A DNA stretch of 64,000 nt from Gemmataceae bacterium (GCA_009691845.1 SIAJ01000010.1:1-64000), one strand, 5' to 3'; counted from the first letter of the stretch, positions 28,744 to 37,923 are shown. Numbers and translations: made by a program. The notes: generated from the letters alone by a model not told the origin.

Positions 28744-29353
28744 TCAGCGGCTTGAAGGCATTGGACCGTGAACGGCGTTCTGCAAGAACGCCGAATTCGG
28801 CGGCAGCAGTCCGTCTGGAAACACATCCTCCTCAGGCATTCCCGAGGGACACAGGGCTTTCAGAGAGGGTCGAGGCAGCAGCAATCGCTCTGTTAGCTGC
28901 ATCCACTTTATCCCAGGCATGGCCAAGATAGCCAGCAGCAAGTGGATTGGACACGGCTGAGTTTCCGAAAGCTGAATCGCCGTGTGCCCGTGTTCGGATT
29001 CCAAGATCGTGTACCCGGGAGGCCAGGCAATATTGATGAATCTGCGAACGGAAGACTCGTCCTCGGAGATCAGCATGGTTGCGCACTGAGTCTCCCTGGA
29101 GTTGGCGGACGGTCATCCCCTCCGGGTGCTCGTCGTTCATGTGTCCACTGATGACGTAATGACCGTTGCCGATTTGCTCGGCATTGAAGTTGGTATGCGA
29201 AGGTGCCACGTTAGCCGGCAGGACTGGGGGAGGAGTGATCGGAGTCTGAGTTTGCGTGGGCAGATCGGTTGGGGGCGACGTCGGCGGATCACCGACCAAA
29301 CCGTCCCGTTGATAAAGCGTCCATTTAGGCATTTTTTTCAGCGTCTGGATCAA
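28744..29353 (-). pseudogene. Decayed response-regulator receiver-domain protein (frameshifted)
   Basis: SSVRRFINIAWPPGYTILESEHGHTAIQLSETQPCPIHLLLAILAMPGIKWMQLTERLLLPRPSLKALCPSGMPEEDV resembles a CheY-like domain; upstream N-terminal part (MPKWTLYQRDGLVGDPPTS...) is in another frame. Confidence 0.55.
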
Positions 29354-29438
29354 TTATCCCATAGTGTACACCCATTCGCCGAACCTTGCGACGAGGAATG
29401 CTCGAACTTTTTACTGTTTGTAAGCCAGGAGATTATGC

Positions 29439-30899
29439 ATGAGCCGCCACTTACCTTCCTGTCTGCTTTGTGCGGGTATTTTCTTCGCCATATTTGTGTT
29501 CTCGGGATCCGCCCAAGGCGAGTCCAAGCCATCTCCACTGAACGTGATCCTGATTCTCGCCGATGATCTGGGCTTCGGCGATTTGGGCTGCTACGGCCAG
29601 AAAAAGATCAAGACTCCATACATCGATCAGATCGCGGCCGAGGGCATGAGGTTCACCTCTGCCTACTCTGGCAACGCAGTTTGCGCTCCGTCCCGCTGCT
29701 GCTTGATGACTGGCAAGCATCCCGGACATGCATTCGTTCGCGACAATCGCCAGTGGAAGCCGAACGTCCAGTGGTCTGGACAGGTTCCGCTTCCTGAAGG
29801 GACAGCGACGCTACCGAGGATGTTTAAGGAAAAGGGCTACGCAACAGCAGCCATGGGCAAGTGGGGCCTGGGCAGTTCGGACAACACTGGCGATCCTGCC
29901 AAGCAGGGGATCGACCACTTTATGGGGAACTACTGCCAGGGCCATGCTCACAACCATTATCCACGATACATTTTTCGCAATGGCACCAAGGTCGAACTCG
30001 AGGGCAATGACGGCACGACCACCGGCAAGCAATTCACGCAGGACCTTTTCGAGACCGAAGCCCTCAAATTCTTGAAGGACCATAAGGATGGTCCATTTTT
30101 CCTCTATCTCCCGTTCACGATTCCGCACCTCGCGTTGCAAGTGCCGGACGATTCACTGGCGGAGTACAAGGGCAAGTTCGAGGAGACCCCCTATAAGGGC
30201 AAAGCCTACCAGCCACACGATACGCCGCGTGCCGCATATGCCGCGATGATCACCCGAATGGACCGCACGGTTGGCCGCGTGATGAGCCTGTTGAAGGACC
30301 TAAAGATTGATGAGAAGACCCTCGTTCTCTTTTCCAGCGACAATGGTGCCATCGATGGATATGCCGGAACCGACGCGAAATTCTTCGGCTCGATCGGCGA
30401 TCTGCGTGGAATGAAGGGAAGCCTTTACGAGGGCGGGATTCGCACTCCCCTTCTCGCCCGTTGGCCCGGAAAGATCAGGCCCGGAGCGACTTCCAACTTG
30501 CCCACGGCCTTCTGGGATGTACTGCCGACCCTTTGCGAGGCCGCGAGCATTTCACCTCCGAAGGAAATCGATGGCGTCAGTATCCTGCCGACACTCCTTG
30601 GCCGCGAGGGACAGAAGATACACGACTTCTTCTACTGGGAATTCCCTAGCTACGGCGGCCAGCAAGCCGTGCGTTCGGGAAAGTGGAAGGCCGTGCGCCA
30701 AAAGATGGCCAAAGGACCTTCGGGATTCGAACTATACGACCTGGATGCCGATCCTTCCGAGAAGACTGACGTCGCCCTCAAGAACCCCGACGTGGTGAAG
30801 AAACTCGAAGCGATCATGAAGCGAGAGCACACGCCATCCAAGGAGTTCCCGCTGCCGTCGGTTGATCCGCCGGCCAAGAAAACCGTGGAGAAGAAGTAG
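29439..30899 (+). CDS. Exported sulfatase (arylsulfatase family)
   Basis: Signal peptide; LILADDLGFGDLGCYGQKKIKTPYIDQIAAEG; CAPSR formylglycine motif in NAVCAPSRCCLMTGKHPGH; FSSDNGAIDGYAG. Confidence 0.97.
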   Translation: MSRHLPSCLLCAGIFFAIFVFSGSAQGESKPSPLNVILILADDLGFGDLGCYGQKKIKTPYIDQIAAEGMRFTSAYSGNAVCAPSRCCLMTGKHPGHAFVRDNRQWKPNVQWSGQVPLPEGTATLPRMFKEKGYATAAMGKWGLGSSDNTGDPAKQGIDHFMGNYCQGHAHNHYPRYIFRNGTKVELEGNDGTTTGKQFTQDLFETEALKFLKDHKDGPFFLYLPFTIPHLALQVPDDSLAEYKGKFEETPYKGKAYQPHDTPRAAYAAMITRMDRTVGRVMSLLKDLKIDEKTLVLFSSDNGAIDGYAGTDAKFFGSIGDLRGMKGSLYEGGIRTPLLARWPGKIRPGATSNLPTAFWDVLPTLCEAASISPPKEIDGVSILPTLLGREGQKIHDFFYWEFPSYGGQQAVRSGKWKAVRQKMAKGPSGFELYDLDADPSEKTDVALKNPDVVKKLEAIMKREHTPSKEFPLPSVDPPAKKTVEKK

Positions 30900-30919
30900 T
30901 ACCTCTCCATGCCGAATGT

Positions 30920-30961
30920 GAACGAGTGGCGTATCCTTGAAGACGCGCCACTCGTTCTTTT
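30920..30961 (+). terminator. Rho-independent-type terminator after sulfatase
   Basis: gaacgagtggcg-tatccttgaagacg-cgccactcgttc then tttt. Confidence 0.8.
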
Positions 30962-30976
30962 CACCCACAGGCGCCG

Positions 30977-31514
30977 ATGCCGGCTCGCGACATTGTCCGT
31001 ACACTTCGAGCGAATAACAAACTCCTCCGAGTGGGGGAGCCCGTCACGTGCGGGGTTCGGTTTCCACGCGGGCTGCTTCGCGATGCAACCACACTGCGCA
31101 TGATCGCGCCGGACGATTCGACCATCTCCGTACTCGCGGGGTTGCTGCTGCTGAATCTGCCGGAGGTCGTGAGTTATTATCAAGACGGCAGTCGCCACGA
31201 CTTCCGAACTGCCGCGAGCTGAGTCGGCGATCGCATTGAGCCGAATGATGTGTTAGTCGTCGTTCAAGGCGACAAATGTTCGCAAGATCGCCCTGGACCT
31301 GCAGGCCGCTGGCACCGCTTGCCGTTCAAGGATGAACGCCGCTCCGCGAATGGCAAAGTTGGATCGTTCGATCCGGCGGCCGCAGCGGGTTACCCGAATC
31401 GTGGGAGGAATGGGCCGAGAAAAACGCTCGCTTGCAAAAAACCATCGTGCATCTGCGGTTTGATTACCATGAGTGTCCGGTTTTCATTCTGATTGAGGAT
31501 CGACCAGGGCGGTG
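30977..31514 (+). pseudogene. Remnant of unidentified protein in two frames
   Basis: N-terminal MPARDIVRTLRANNKLLRVGEPVTCGVRFPRGLLRDATTLRM (30977-31222), C-terminal PESWEEWAEKNARLQKTIVHLRFDYHECPVFILIEDRPGR* ending 31514 in another frame. Confidence 0.45.
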
Positions 31515-32098
31515 ATTCTCTCCCGCACCACCTTCGCCGGCACCCCCGCCGCAATGACTTGTTCTGGTATCGACTTCGTCACAACCGCACCTGCACCAAT
31601 CACGCTATCGCGTCCCACATCCGCCATTACGATTGCTCCTGCACCAATCCAACACCCCGCACCAAGTGTGACGTGTACAAACTCACCGGGTTGCTCGCGG
31701 ATCGGCCTGGTTGGATCGCCGATGCCGTGCATTTTCGAGCCGCTTAGTACGTGAACCCCAGTAGCAATCAGGGCATCGCGTTCGATGGTCACCGAGCCAA
31801 ACGAACAGTAGGAGCCGATGTACACGCTCTCGCCAATTCGCGCGGCCGTTTTCGAGAAGATCGTGCCGAAGCCGATACTGGCAGTCGGATGACATTCTTG
31901 AATCGTCCAGGCGAGTAAAGCTTGGCGAAGGTACTGCCCTGAGATTCCCGGGACTATCGCGAGTAACTGGGTTGAGCCTTCGAGAGCCCGGTCCTTGCCG
32001 AGCAGCGGAACTTTCAAGATGTGCAAGATCAGCACTGGCACGACCGCCAACGTTGAGGCCAAGCGTGTTGCCCACTTCAACAGGTTCCGAATGCTCAC
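31484..32098 (-). CDS. Acyltransferase with left-handed beta-helix hexapeptide repeats (serine/colanic-acid acetyltransferase-like)
   Basis: GESVYIGSYCSFGSVTIERDALIATGVHVLSG...GAGCWIGAGAIVMADVGRDSVIGAGAVVTKSIPEQVIAAGVPAKVVRER; GTG start abutting upstream TAA. Confidence 0.9.
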   Translation of the reverse strand: MSIRNLLKWATRLASTLAVVPVLILHILKVPLLGKDRALEGSTQLLAIVPGISGQYLRQALLAWTIQECHPTASIGFGTIFSKTAARIGESVYIGSYCSFGSVTIERDALIATGVHVLSGSKMHGIGDPTRPIREQPGEFVHVTLGAGCWIGAGAIVMADVGRDSVIGAGAVVTKSIPEQVIAAGVPAKVVRERITALVDPQSE

Positions 32099-32640
32099 TT
32101 AGACGCTCCTTGTTGGCTCCGGAATCTTGTGATTTTGCACCTGCATGATGGACCAGAGTTGAATGGCCATCATAGCCACGATGTAGGGTGGCTCGAATAT
32201 CTCCAGAGACAAGAACGCCGCACCGACGACGAAGACGGCAAGCGAGCCTTCTACCCCGTCTCAGGCCGAGTATGCGATCTGTGCTGCGATCGTCGGGCGA
32301 TTCCTTGATGAATCCGGTTGGTGCGATTGTAGGTACGGGCACCGCAGTAGAAAGAACCGCCCAAGAAAATCAGGTCCGCTACCAGGCCGCTATCGGCGAC
32401 CAGTTGCAGATGCGTCGAGAGAATGACCAGCCCTTCTTCATCTGCCCCGTACTTGTGCGTGTATTGGCTGGAAGTACGGACGCCATGGCCGAACAGCGGC
32501 CGTGCGTCGACCATGTTCCATGGCGATGCTCCAGGTCGTGAAGCGATTCTGGGCGCTGGCATCTTTCTCCGATTCCTTGATCGTCAAAAATCGTGCTACG
32601 ATCTGAAATGTGATGCCTGGATACCGACGCGGTGCGATCA
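32099..32640 (-). pseudogene. O-antigen ligase/Wzy-like remnant, frameshifted
   Basis: ARPLFGHGVRTSSQYTHKYGADEEGLVILSTHLQLVADSGLVADLIFLGG in one frame; AFLSLEIFEPPYIVAMMAIQLWSIMQVQNHKIPEPTRSV* in another, ending at TAA 32101-32099. Confidence 0.6.
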
Positions 32641-32860
32641 CCCGCCAGACGATTGCCGACAGAGTTAGTGCGAGCGATCAGGGGAATTCTGGACCGGCAA
32701 TCGGGTCGAGATCATTTCCCCAAACGCACTGAGGGCGAAGCACGGGGAAGAAATGGTTGGTGCCAGCCGGTAAAAAAGGCGTGTATACAAGCCCCCCGGC
32801 CACGCCGAGCCGGTCATCAGCACTATTCAGCCGAGCTTCACAACGACCAAGCTCTCCATA

Positions 32861-32915
32861 GTAGTCGGCACACTCTGTGTGCCATTGAGCGATGGCACAC
32901 TCCGTGGGCCGACAG
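32861..32915. repeat. Composite palindromic element (family D, two half-copies)
   Basis: gtagtcggcacactctgtgtgccattgagcgatggcacactccgtgggccgac; nested stem gtgtgccat/atggcacac. Confidence 0.8.
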
Positions 32916-33190
32916 TCTTTCAATAATCCCTCAGCCCGCTGAAGCGTTTTTTACGGGTGTGCGGTGGAAGTCGTCCGGTGGTGATGGTGGTTCACAGGGA
33001 TTCCGACAGCTTCTGAAGCGGATCGAGGCAACGGCGTTACAGGGTGAGGAAGTTCGTCATCAGCACCGCTGCGTAAAGTGCCAGGAATGAAGCCGGAAAA
33101 GTCCGACATGTTTGAGGCCCACAAGATACTCCAAGACATCCTCGCCGGGAATCTTCGCGAAGGAGGAGTGACCGCCTTCCCGAACAGTGT

Positions 33191-34522
33191 CTATCGTTCC
33201 GTGCCGACAAACTTGCGTACGCGGTTCGCTACAATCGCCCCCAGGGCTGTGCCGACTGCCCCCAGGACAATATCGCTGCTGCTGGCTCGGTCGTCGTTGA
33301 ACAACGGTTGGCCGAGTTCGATGATTGCGCTAAGGACTGCCCCAGGGAGACTGGCGACCCAATAGTAGTCGGCATACTCCGTGTGCCGACTGCTTTGTCG
33401 GAAACGGACGTAAGCGAAGCCAAGCGGGGCGAACGCCACCGTCTTGTTGAGGATGTGATTGAAGGCGGCAATGTAATCGCCCGCGTAATAATCGGCGAAG
33501 GGCATCCACTCGCCATTTGCGAGCCGTTCAGCGAAACGATGGGGGGCAAATTCGTACGGGGCCCAGTAACACATGGCGAGAGCCAACGCCCAGGCCGCTG
33601 CAGCCATGGCCCAAATTCGCGTAGAGAGTGGCCTGGTTTGAATTGCTAGGCACCAGCCGCCGAGAACGATTAGGCCGCCGCAGAGCACGTCGGAGGCGTA
33701 GGTCCCCGCACTCAACACAATCAGTTGAACGGCTTCGATTCCTCCAGCGATGGCGAGGCCGACACCCAGCACGCGGCCGACGGATTCCCGTATTTTCCAG
33801 CGTCGGCTCGGCCATTGTGCGAGCAAAGCCCCGATCGGCAGGAAGTACGAAATATTCAGAAGAGTCTTCTCGAAAAGCTGTCGAGGATACTGCGTCACTG
33901 CAATCGTTGGTGTTCCGCTCTCGGCCGCGCCGATTTCCAGGCCGTTGTCGTATTTCTTCTTGATTTGCCAGGGACTCAGCGACAGGTCGAATGGCATGCC
34001 ATGGACGATCACCAGGCAAAACACGTACGCGGGAAGTGCTTTCACCGCCCAGTCGCCTGGCCCAAGCGCAGCCCAAGCCGACCGCACTCGAATCGTGAAA
34101 TCTTGTCCGAAAAACCCCCAAATGCCGACGCCGAGTATTCCGCCGAAGCTTTCGGCCCCGATGTCGTTGAACGTCGTGTTGCGGTCCGGGAACCAGAGTT
34201 GCAAAAACTCGATGGCTATGCTGAGGAGGGCCATCGCGGGGAGCAATGCGAGTAGAGCAATGAGATTTCGGCGATCAACGCTGACCGCTCCGGCTGCCAC
34301 AAAGCCGAGCGGCACGAAGAGAATCACATTCGCGGCGAAGTCCGACTTGGATTGGAGGCGCACTCCCTTGGCAGCCGCCTTCGCGAATTGTTCGGTCGCG
34401 TCGTCCCAACTGAGCGAACGCGTCGTGAGCGGCACAAGGCTGCCGTACAGAATGAACAGTGTGAAGGCAGCGGTGATGATGCAGTAGTGTCGCGCGACAA
34501 GAACTGGGCGGTCGGCGTTCAT
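33191..34522 (-). CDS. VanZ family integral membrane protein
   Basis: FTLFILYGSLVPLTTRS, KSDFAANVILFVPLGFVAAGAV, DRNTTFNDIGAESFGGILGVG; second VanZ-like half with HILNKTVAFAPLGFAYV. Start MNADRP at 34522. Confidence 0.85.
   Translation of the reverse strand: MNADRPVLVARHYCIITAAFTLFILYGSLVPLTTRSLSWDDATEQFAKAAAKGVRLQSKSDFAANVILFVPLGFVAAGAVSVDRRNLIALLALLPAMALLSIAIEFLQLWFPDRNTTFNDIGAESFGGILGVGIWGFFGQDFTIRVRSAWAALGPGDWAVKALPAYVFCLVIVHGMPFDLSLSPWQIKKKYDNGLEIGAAESGTPTIAVTQYPRQLFEKTLLNISYFLPIGALLAQWPSRRWKIRESVGRVLGVGLAIAGGIEAVQLIVLSAGTYASDVLCGGLIVLGGWCLAIQTRPLSTRIWAMAAAAWALALAMCYWAPYEFAPHRFAERLANGEWMPFADYYAGDYIAAFNHILNKTVAFAPLGFAYVRFRQSSRHTEYADYYWVASLPGAVLSAIIELGQPLFNDDRASSSDIVLGAVGTALGAIVANRVRKFVGTER
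33367..33391. repeat. Palindromic element (family D) embedded in VanZ coding sequence
   Basis: agtcggcatactccgtgtgccgact, translated in the VanZ frame as SRHTEYADYY. Confidence 0.85.
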
Positions 34523-34694
34523 CGTCGAGGTCTCTTCTTGTGCCCGTAAGGACAACTCGCCTAGTCCCCAGGCAGTTCGGGAGGCTCGCATGAAGCGATT
34601 GAAACGAGTCTCCCGCGTAAGCGGTGAAAGTCCCTCGCCCAACCCAATTCACGTCAGCAAACCAGGAACTGAAAATGTCTCTGCGGTAACTCAC

Positions 34695-35924
34695 TCACCG
34701 TCGATAGTCGATTCTCCCTTTCACCGATTTGACGATCAGGGTCGTGCCGACGGCCAGGCCGGCGGGGACGAGGAAGAGCACCAGCATGAACAGGTGAACG
34801 ATTGCCGAAAGGGAATCAATGTTTGCGGCCTGTCCTTTTCCCGTCGGTTTCATTCCCAGGAGCAGCAGGCCGAACAGGATGCCGACGAGGAGCAAGCCGC
34901 CAGCGCCGCCCGCGTAGCCGATCATGGTTTTCATGCAAGTTGATGCGGCCCTGGTTTCCTTGGCGCACAACATGATGGCACGCAGAGTGAGAAGGAACAG
35001 CACCATGCGGGCGATTTCCAGGAGGTTTGTGAAAACGGGGAGGAAGTTGCCGTCCGCGGCCCGTTCTCGCGGGATGTCCAGGCCAATTTCCAAGAACAGC
35101 AATCCCGGGAGCGCTTGAAGCTGGCTGACAAATGCCGCCCAAGAGACGTCCGTCGAGCGGGCCGTGTCGGGCGACAACTCGCCGATCGTTCGTGAGGTAG
35201 CGAGCACGATCATTATCATCAGGTGCAGTCCGGCAACGCTAGCCGTGCCGATGGATAGCCCCAATGCCCCACGGTTGCGCGGACCGGAGACAAGAAAACC
35301 GATCCCCGTGGCCGAGGTAAGCCAATAACCGAGCCCCAAAAGTCCGGCAATAATAGTGAAAACTCTCAGGCCTTCCTGAACGCCACACCAGTGCAGAAAC
35401 CACACGAACGCCATGATGCCAAGAGCGGCAACCTGCAACCAGCCACCAATGAAATTCAGCAGGCAGGCCATGCTGGCCCGATTCATCTGTCCTTCGAGGG
35501 CACGCCAATCATTCTTCTTGCGTCGCGGGCGATCATAATCGTCTTCGTCGCGACGGCTCCGTCGATTATCATCGTCGTTGTCCTCGTCCCGACGTTGCCT
35601 GGGCCGATCATCATCGTCGTAACGGCCGCGTCGTCCGCGATCGTCGTCGTCATCGCGATTGCCTCGGCGCGAGCCTCGATCGCGATCATCGGCGTCCTCA
35701 TCTCGTCTCCCCGGGCGGCGTTTGCGATCGTCGTCCGTGGGTAATTCGAAATCCTTTGAATCACGCGCTTTAAGAACTTCTTTGCTGCCCGAAGTGCCTG
35801 TGGCCGTTGCCCCGTCGCTGGACATGAAGACACTGCCGCAGGTCGGACACTTGACTCGCCGAGCGGGCGAGTCCTCTGGAAAACGCAGCTTGCCCTGACA
35901 TTTTGGGCTGATAATCGTGGGCAT
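34695..35924 (-). CDS. Membrane protein with MJ0042-like N-terminal zinc ribbon and Asp/Arg-rich linker
   Basis: MPTIISPKCQGKLRFPEDSPARRVKCPTCGSVF; linker DDDRKRRPGRRDEDADDRDRGSRRGNRDDDDDRGRRGRYDDDDRPRQRRDED; then multiple TM segments. Confidence 0.85.
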   Translation of the reverse strand: MPTIISPKCQGKLRFPEDSPARRVKCPTCGSVFMSSDGATATGTSGSKEVLKARDSKDFELPTDDDRKRRPGRRDEDADDRDRGSRRGNRDDDDDRGRRGRYDDDDRPRQRRDEDNDDDNRRSRRDEDDYDRPRRKKNDWRALEGQMNRASMACLLNFIGGWLQVAALGIMAFVWFLHWCGVQEGLRVFTIIAGLLGLGYWLTSATGIGFLVSGPRNRGALGLSIGTASVAGLHLMIMIVLATSRTIGELSPDTARSTDVSWAAFVSQLQALPGLLFLEIGLDIPRERAADGNFLPVFTNLLEIARMVLFLLTLRAIMLCAKETRAASTCMKTMIGYAGGAGGLLLVGILFGLLLLGMKPTGKGQAANIDSLSAIVHLFMLVLFLVPAGLAVGTTLIVKSVKGRIDYRR

Positions 35925-36055
35925 CCGGCTATCTTCTCCGGTGAGTGGTAGATGAAGTGTGCGCGGCAAAAAATATTCTACGAATGCGAGAGAGGAGTGA
36001 AGAGTCAGCGGGCGGAACCCCGAGTCGAAGATTCCGCCCGACGAGAAGCTCAGAT

Positions 36056-36508
36056 TCAGCGACGAGTCTGCGCGACATTTTCATGGCCAACTTCGGCGAG
36101 AATTCGGGCGGCTTTGTTGGCGTCCTCCACAGTATCAAACGTAACGAACCCGACGAATTTCGAACCAATCACCGTGAGGATCGAACCATGCAGGTTTAGC
36201 CCAGCGGAGGCCCAGGCGTGCTTCAGGCGGTTGGCCATTCCAGCCGTGTTGTCTCCTTCAACGCGCATGACAATCGGGTCGGGCACTTCGTGCATACCGT
36301 TGGCCTTGGCGGCCTTGGTTTGCTCGATGCCGGCCAGGGGGGCAACGCAAAGGACGCCAAATCCCGGTTTCTCTGCCAGACGTTGCGTATAAACGTATTC
36401 GAGATCGGCACCCGCCTCGTCCAGGCGGTTTAATTTGGAAGCCACGCCGCCCGGTTCGTCTTTTACTTCGACTGCCCAGACGTGAATTCGGTCCATCTTA
36501 AAGCTCAT
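36056..36508 (-). CDS. ACT-domain-like amino acid-binding protein
   Basis: IHVWAVEVKDEPGGVASKLNRLDEAGADLEYVYTQRLAEKPGFGVLCVAPL and a second half MANRLKHAWASAGLNLHGSILTVIGSKFVGFVTFDT. Start 36508. Confidence 0.75.
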   Translation of the reverse strand: MSFKMDRIHVWAVEVKDEPGGVASKLNRLDEAGADLEYVYTQRLAEKPGFGVLCVAPLAGIEQTKAAKANGMHEVPDPIVMRVEGDNTAGMANRLKHAWASAGLNLHGSILTVIGSKFVGFVTFDTVEDANKAARILAEVGHENVAQTRR

Positions 36509-36775
36509 GGTTGCTCCTTGAATTGAGATGCGGAGATGTTGATGCGGATCATACACGCCGCATCGTCCGTAGGGAACACAAAAAAGCCGATCGTGTCGAA
36601 ATCGCGACCCGTTGCATTGTTGCCGATGGGACGGCCCTCTTCAACCGTGTTCCGATCTGCTGTCACTGTATCGCGCCTGTAACAGCGATCGACATTAGGC
36701 ATTCCGTCCAGCAATCGCGACGTTATAGTGAACAACATTCAGATCGGCGGGACCGATTTCATCAGGAGAATTGCC

Positions 36776-37759
36776 ATGAACCACTTTGGACGAGGGCTTG
36801 CTGTCGTAGTTGCGACCGGCCTGTGCCTGGGCGGACTAGCCGCTGGTGAGCCGCCGAAGGTGCCCACCGGAAAAGAACCGACGTGCGGAGAATACGGCAC
36901 TTCGGTGCATTTCGAGGACTCGCCGGCCGACGCGGCCAGGCAGGCAAAGAAGGGCGAAAAACTCGTAATGGTCCTCCACGTGTCGGGTCATTTCGAAGAT
37001 CCGAGGTTTACCTGAAACAATGCCGAGGCGCTCCGTGTGAACGCCCTAGCCAATCCCGAAGTGGGCAAGTTCGTGAACGAACATTTCAGTTCGTCGTTCC
37101 AGAAAGTCGCCACATTCAAGATTGTTGGAAACGCCAAGCAGGGCGGAAATGTCGCCACCTATTTTTGTGCGCCCGATGGCCGGGTGCTTCACACGATTGC
37201 AGGCCCGGTCGATGCGGCTGCATTCCTGGTTGAAGCCAAGTGGGTTGTCGAAACGACGCGGAAAGCGATGAAGGAAGCAGGCTCCGACGGAGGCAAGTTC
37301 AAGGCCTATTTCCGCACGGCCCACGCCCAACGGCTACGCGACGAATTTGGTCTGACGGTCGACGCGGTGACATTCGATCCGCCAGAAGCACAGGACGAAA
37401 AGGATGCCCTCACGTACCGCGATCCATCCGGCCAGCCACTCGCCCCCAGACTTCCACCGCCTCCTCTGAATGGGCCTGACGTTAGCCTGGCGAAAAAAGA
37501 ACTCGATCGCCGCCAGCTGAATGCAGCCAACTCGCCGGGTGCCGGCGGGGTCGCCGACGCCAAGGGCCGAAGGTGGGTTTTGCCAAACCAGGGCAAGGTT
37601 CATCAGATCCTGGCAGGCCACGCGATGGTGAAGATCGAACGTGTCTACGGCACGGTGTTCGAAAATATTCTTGGCGAAAAAATTTCCACGAAGCCAGTTG
37701 AGGTGGATCGCCCGTTCTCCTGGGTGGAGAAGGATGGCAATCGACGCGTTGCGAAGTAA
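36776..37759 (+). CDS. Exported thioredoxin-fold-like protein interrupted by one in-frame TGA at codon 80
   Basis: AGGAG + ATG 36776, signal MNHFGRGLAVVVATGLCLGGLAAGEPP; ...KKGEKLVMVLHVSGHFEDPRFT-[TGA 37013-37015]-NNAEALRVNALANPEVGKFVNEHFSSSFQKVATFKIVGNAKQGGNVATYFCAPDGRVLHTIAGPVDAAAFLVEAKWVV... Both supplied ORFs (36728-37015, 37037-37759) are in the same frame. Confidence 0.7.
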
Positions 37760-37785
37760 CTTCCGACAAAAGTCGATTTTCCGTC

Positions 37786-37841
37786 GGAGCCGCGCCCGTA
37801 AGGGAGCGATTTCGCTGGGTCGCTCTTACGGTCGCGGCTCC
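37786..37841. repeat. Palindromic element (family B)
   Basis: ggagccgcgcccgtaagggagcga (37786-37809) / tcgctcttacggtcgcggctcc (37820-37841). Confidence 0.85.
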
Positions 37842-37892
37842 GAAAGACTTTTGTAGAAAGCGTCAACTTGAGTCAAACTTGAAAAACCGCAG

Positions 37893-37923
37893 ACCTCCGG
37901 GACACATTCCCGGAGGTTTTTTT
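37893..37923 (+). terminator. Rho-independent terminator
   Basis: acctccggga-cacat-tcccggaggt followed by a T-run. Confidence 0.92.

Noticed and set aside
32632-33090. 152-aa plus ORF in the decayed polysaccharide locus
   Set aside because: Crosses the compound D palindrome, no domain signal; treated as non-coding or decayed sequence.
35391-35744. 117-aa plus ORF rich in Ile/Val/Ser
   Set aside because: Antisense reading of the Asp/Arg low-complexity linker.
37027-37045. Stem-loop after the TGA as a bacterial SECIS element
   Set aside because: Only 4 perfect pairs and no G in the first two loop positions; not enough to claim SECIS, so Sec is kept only as a hypothesis.
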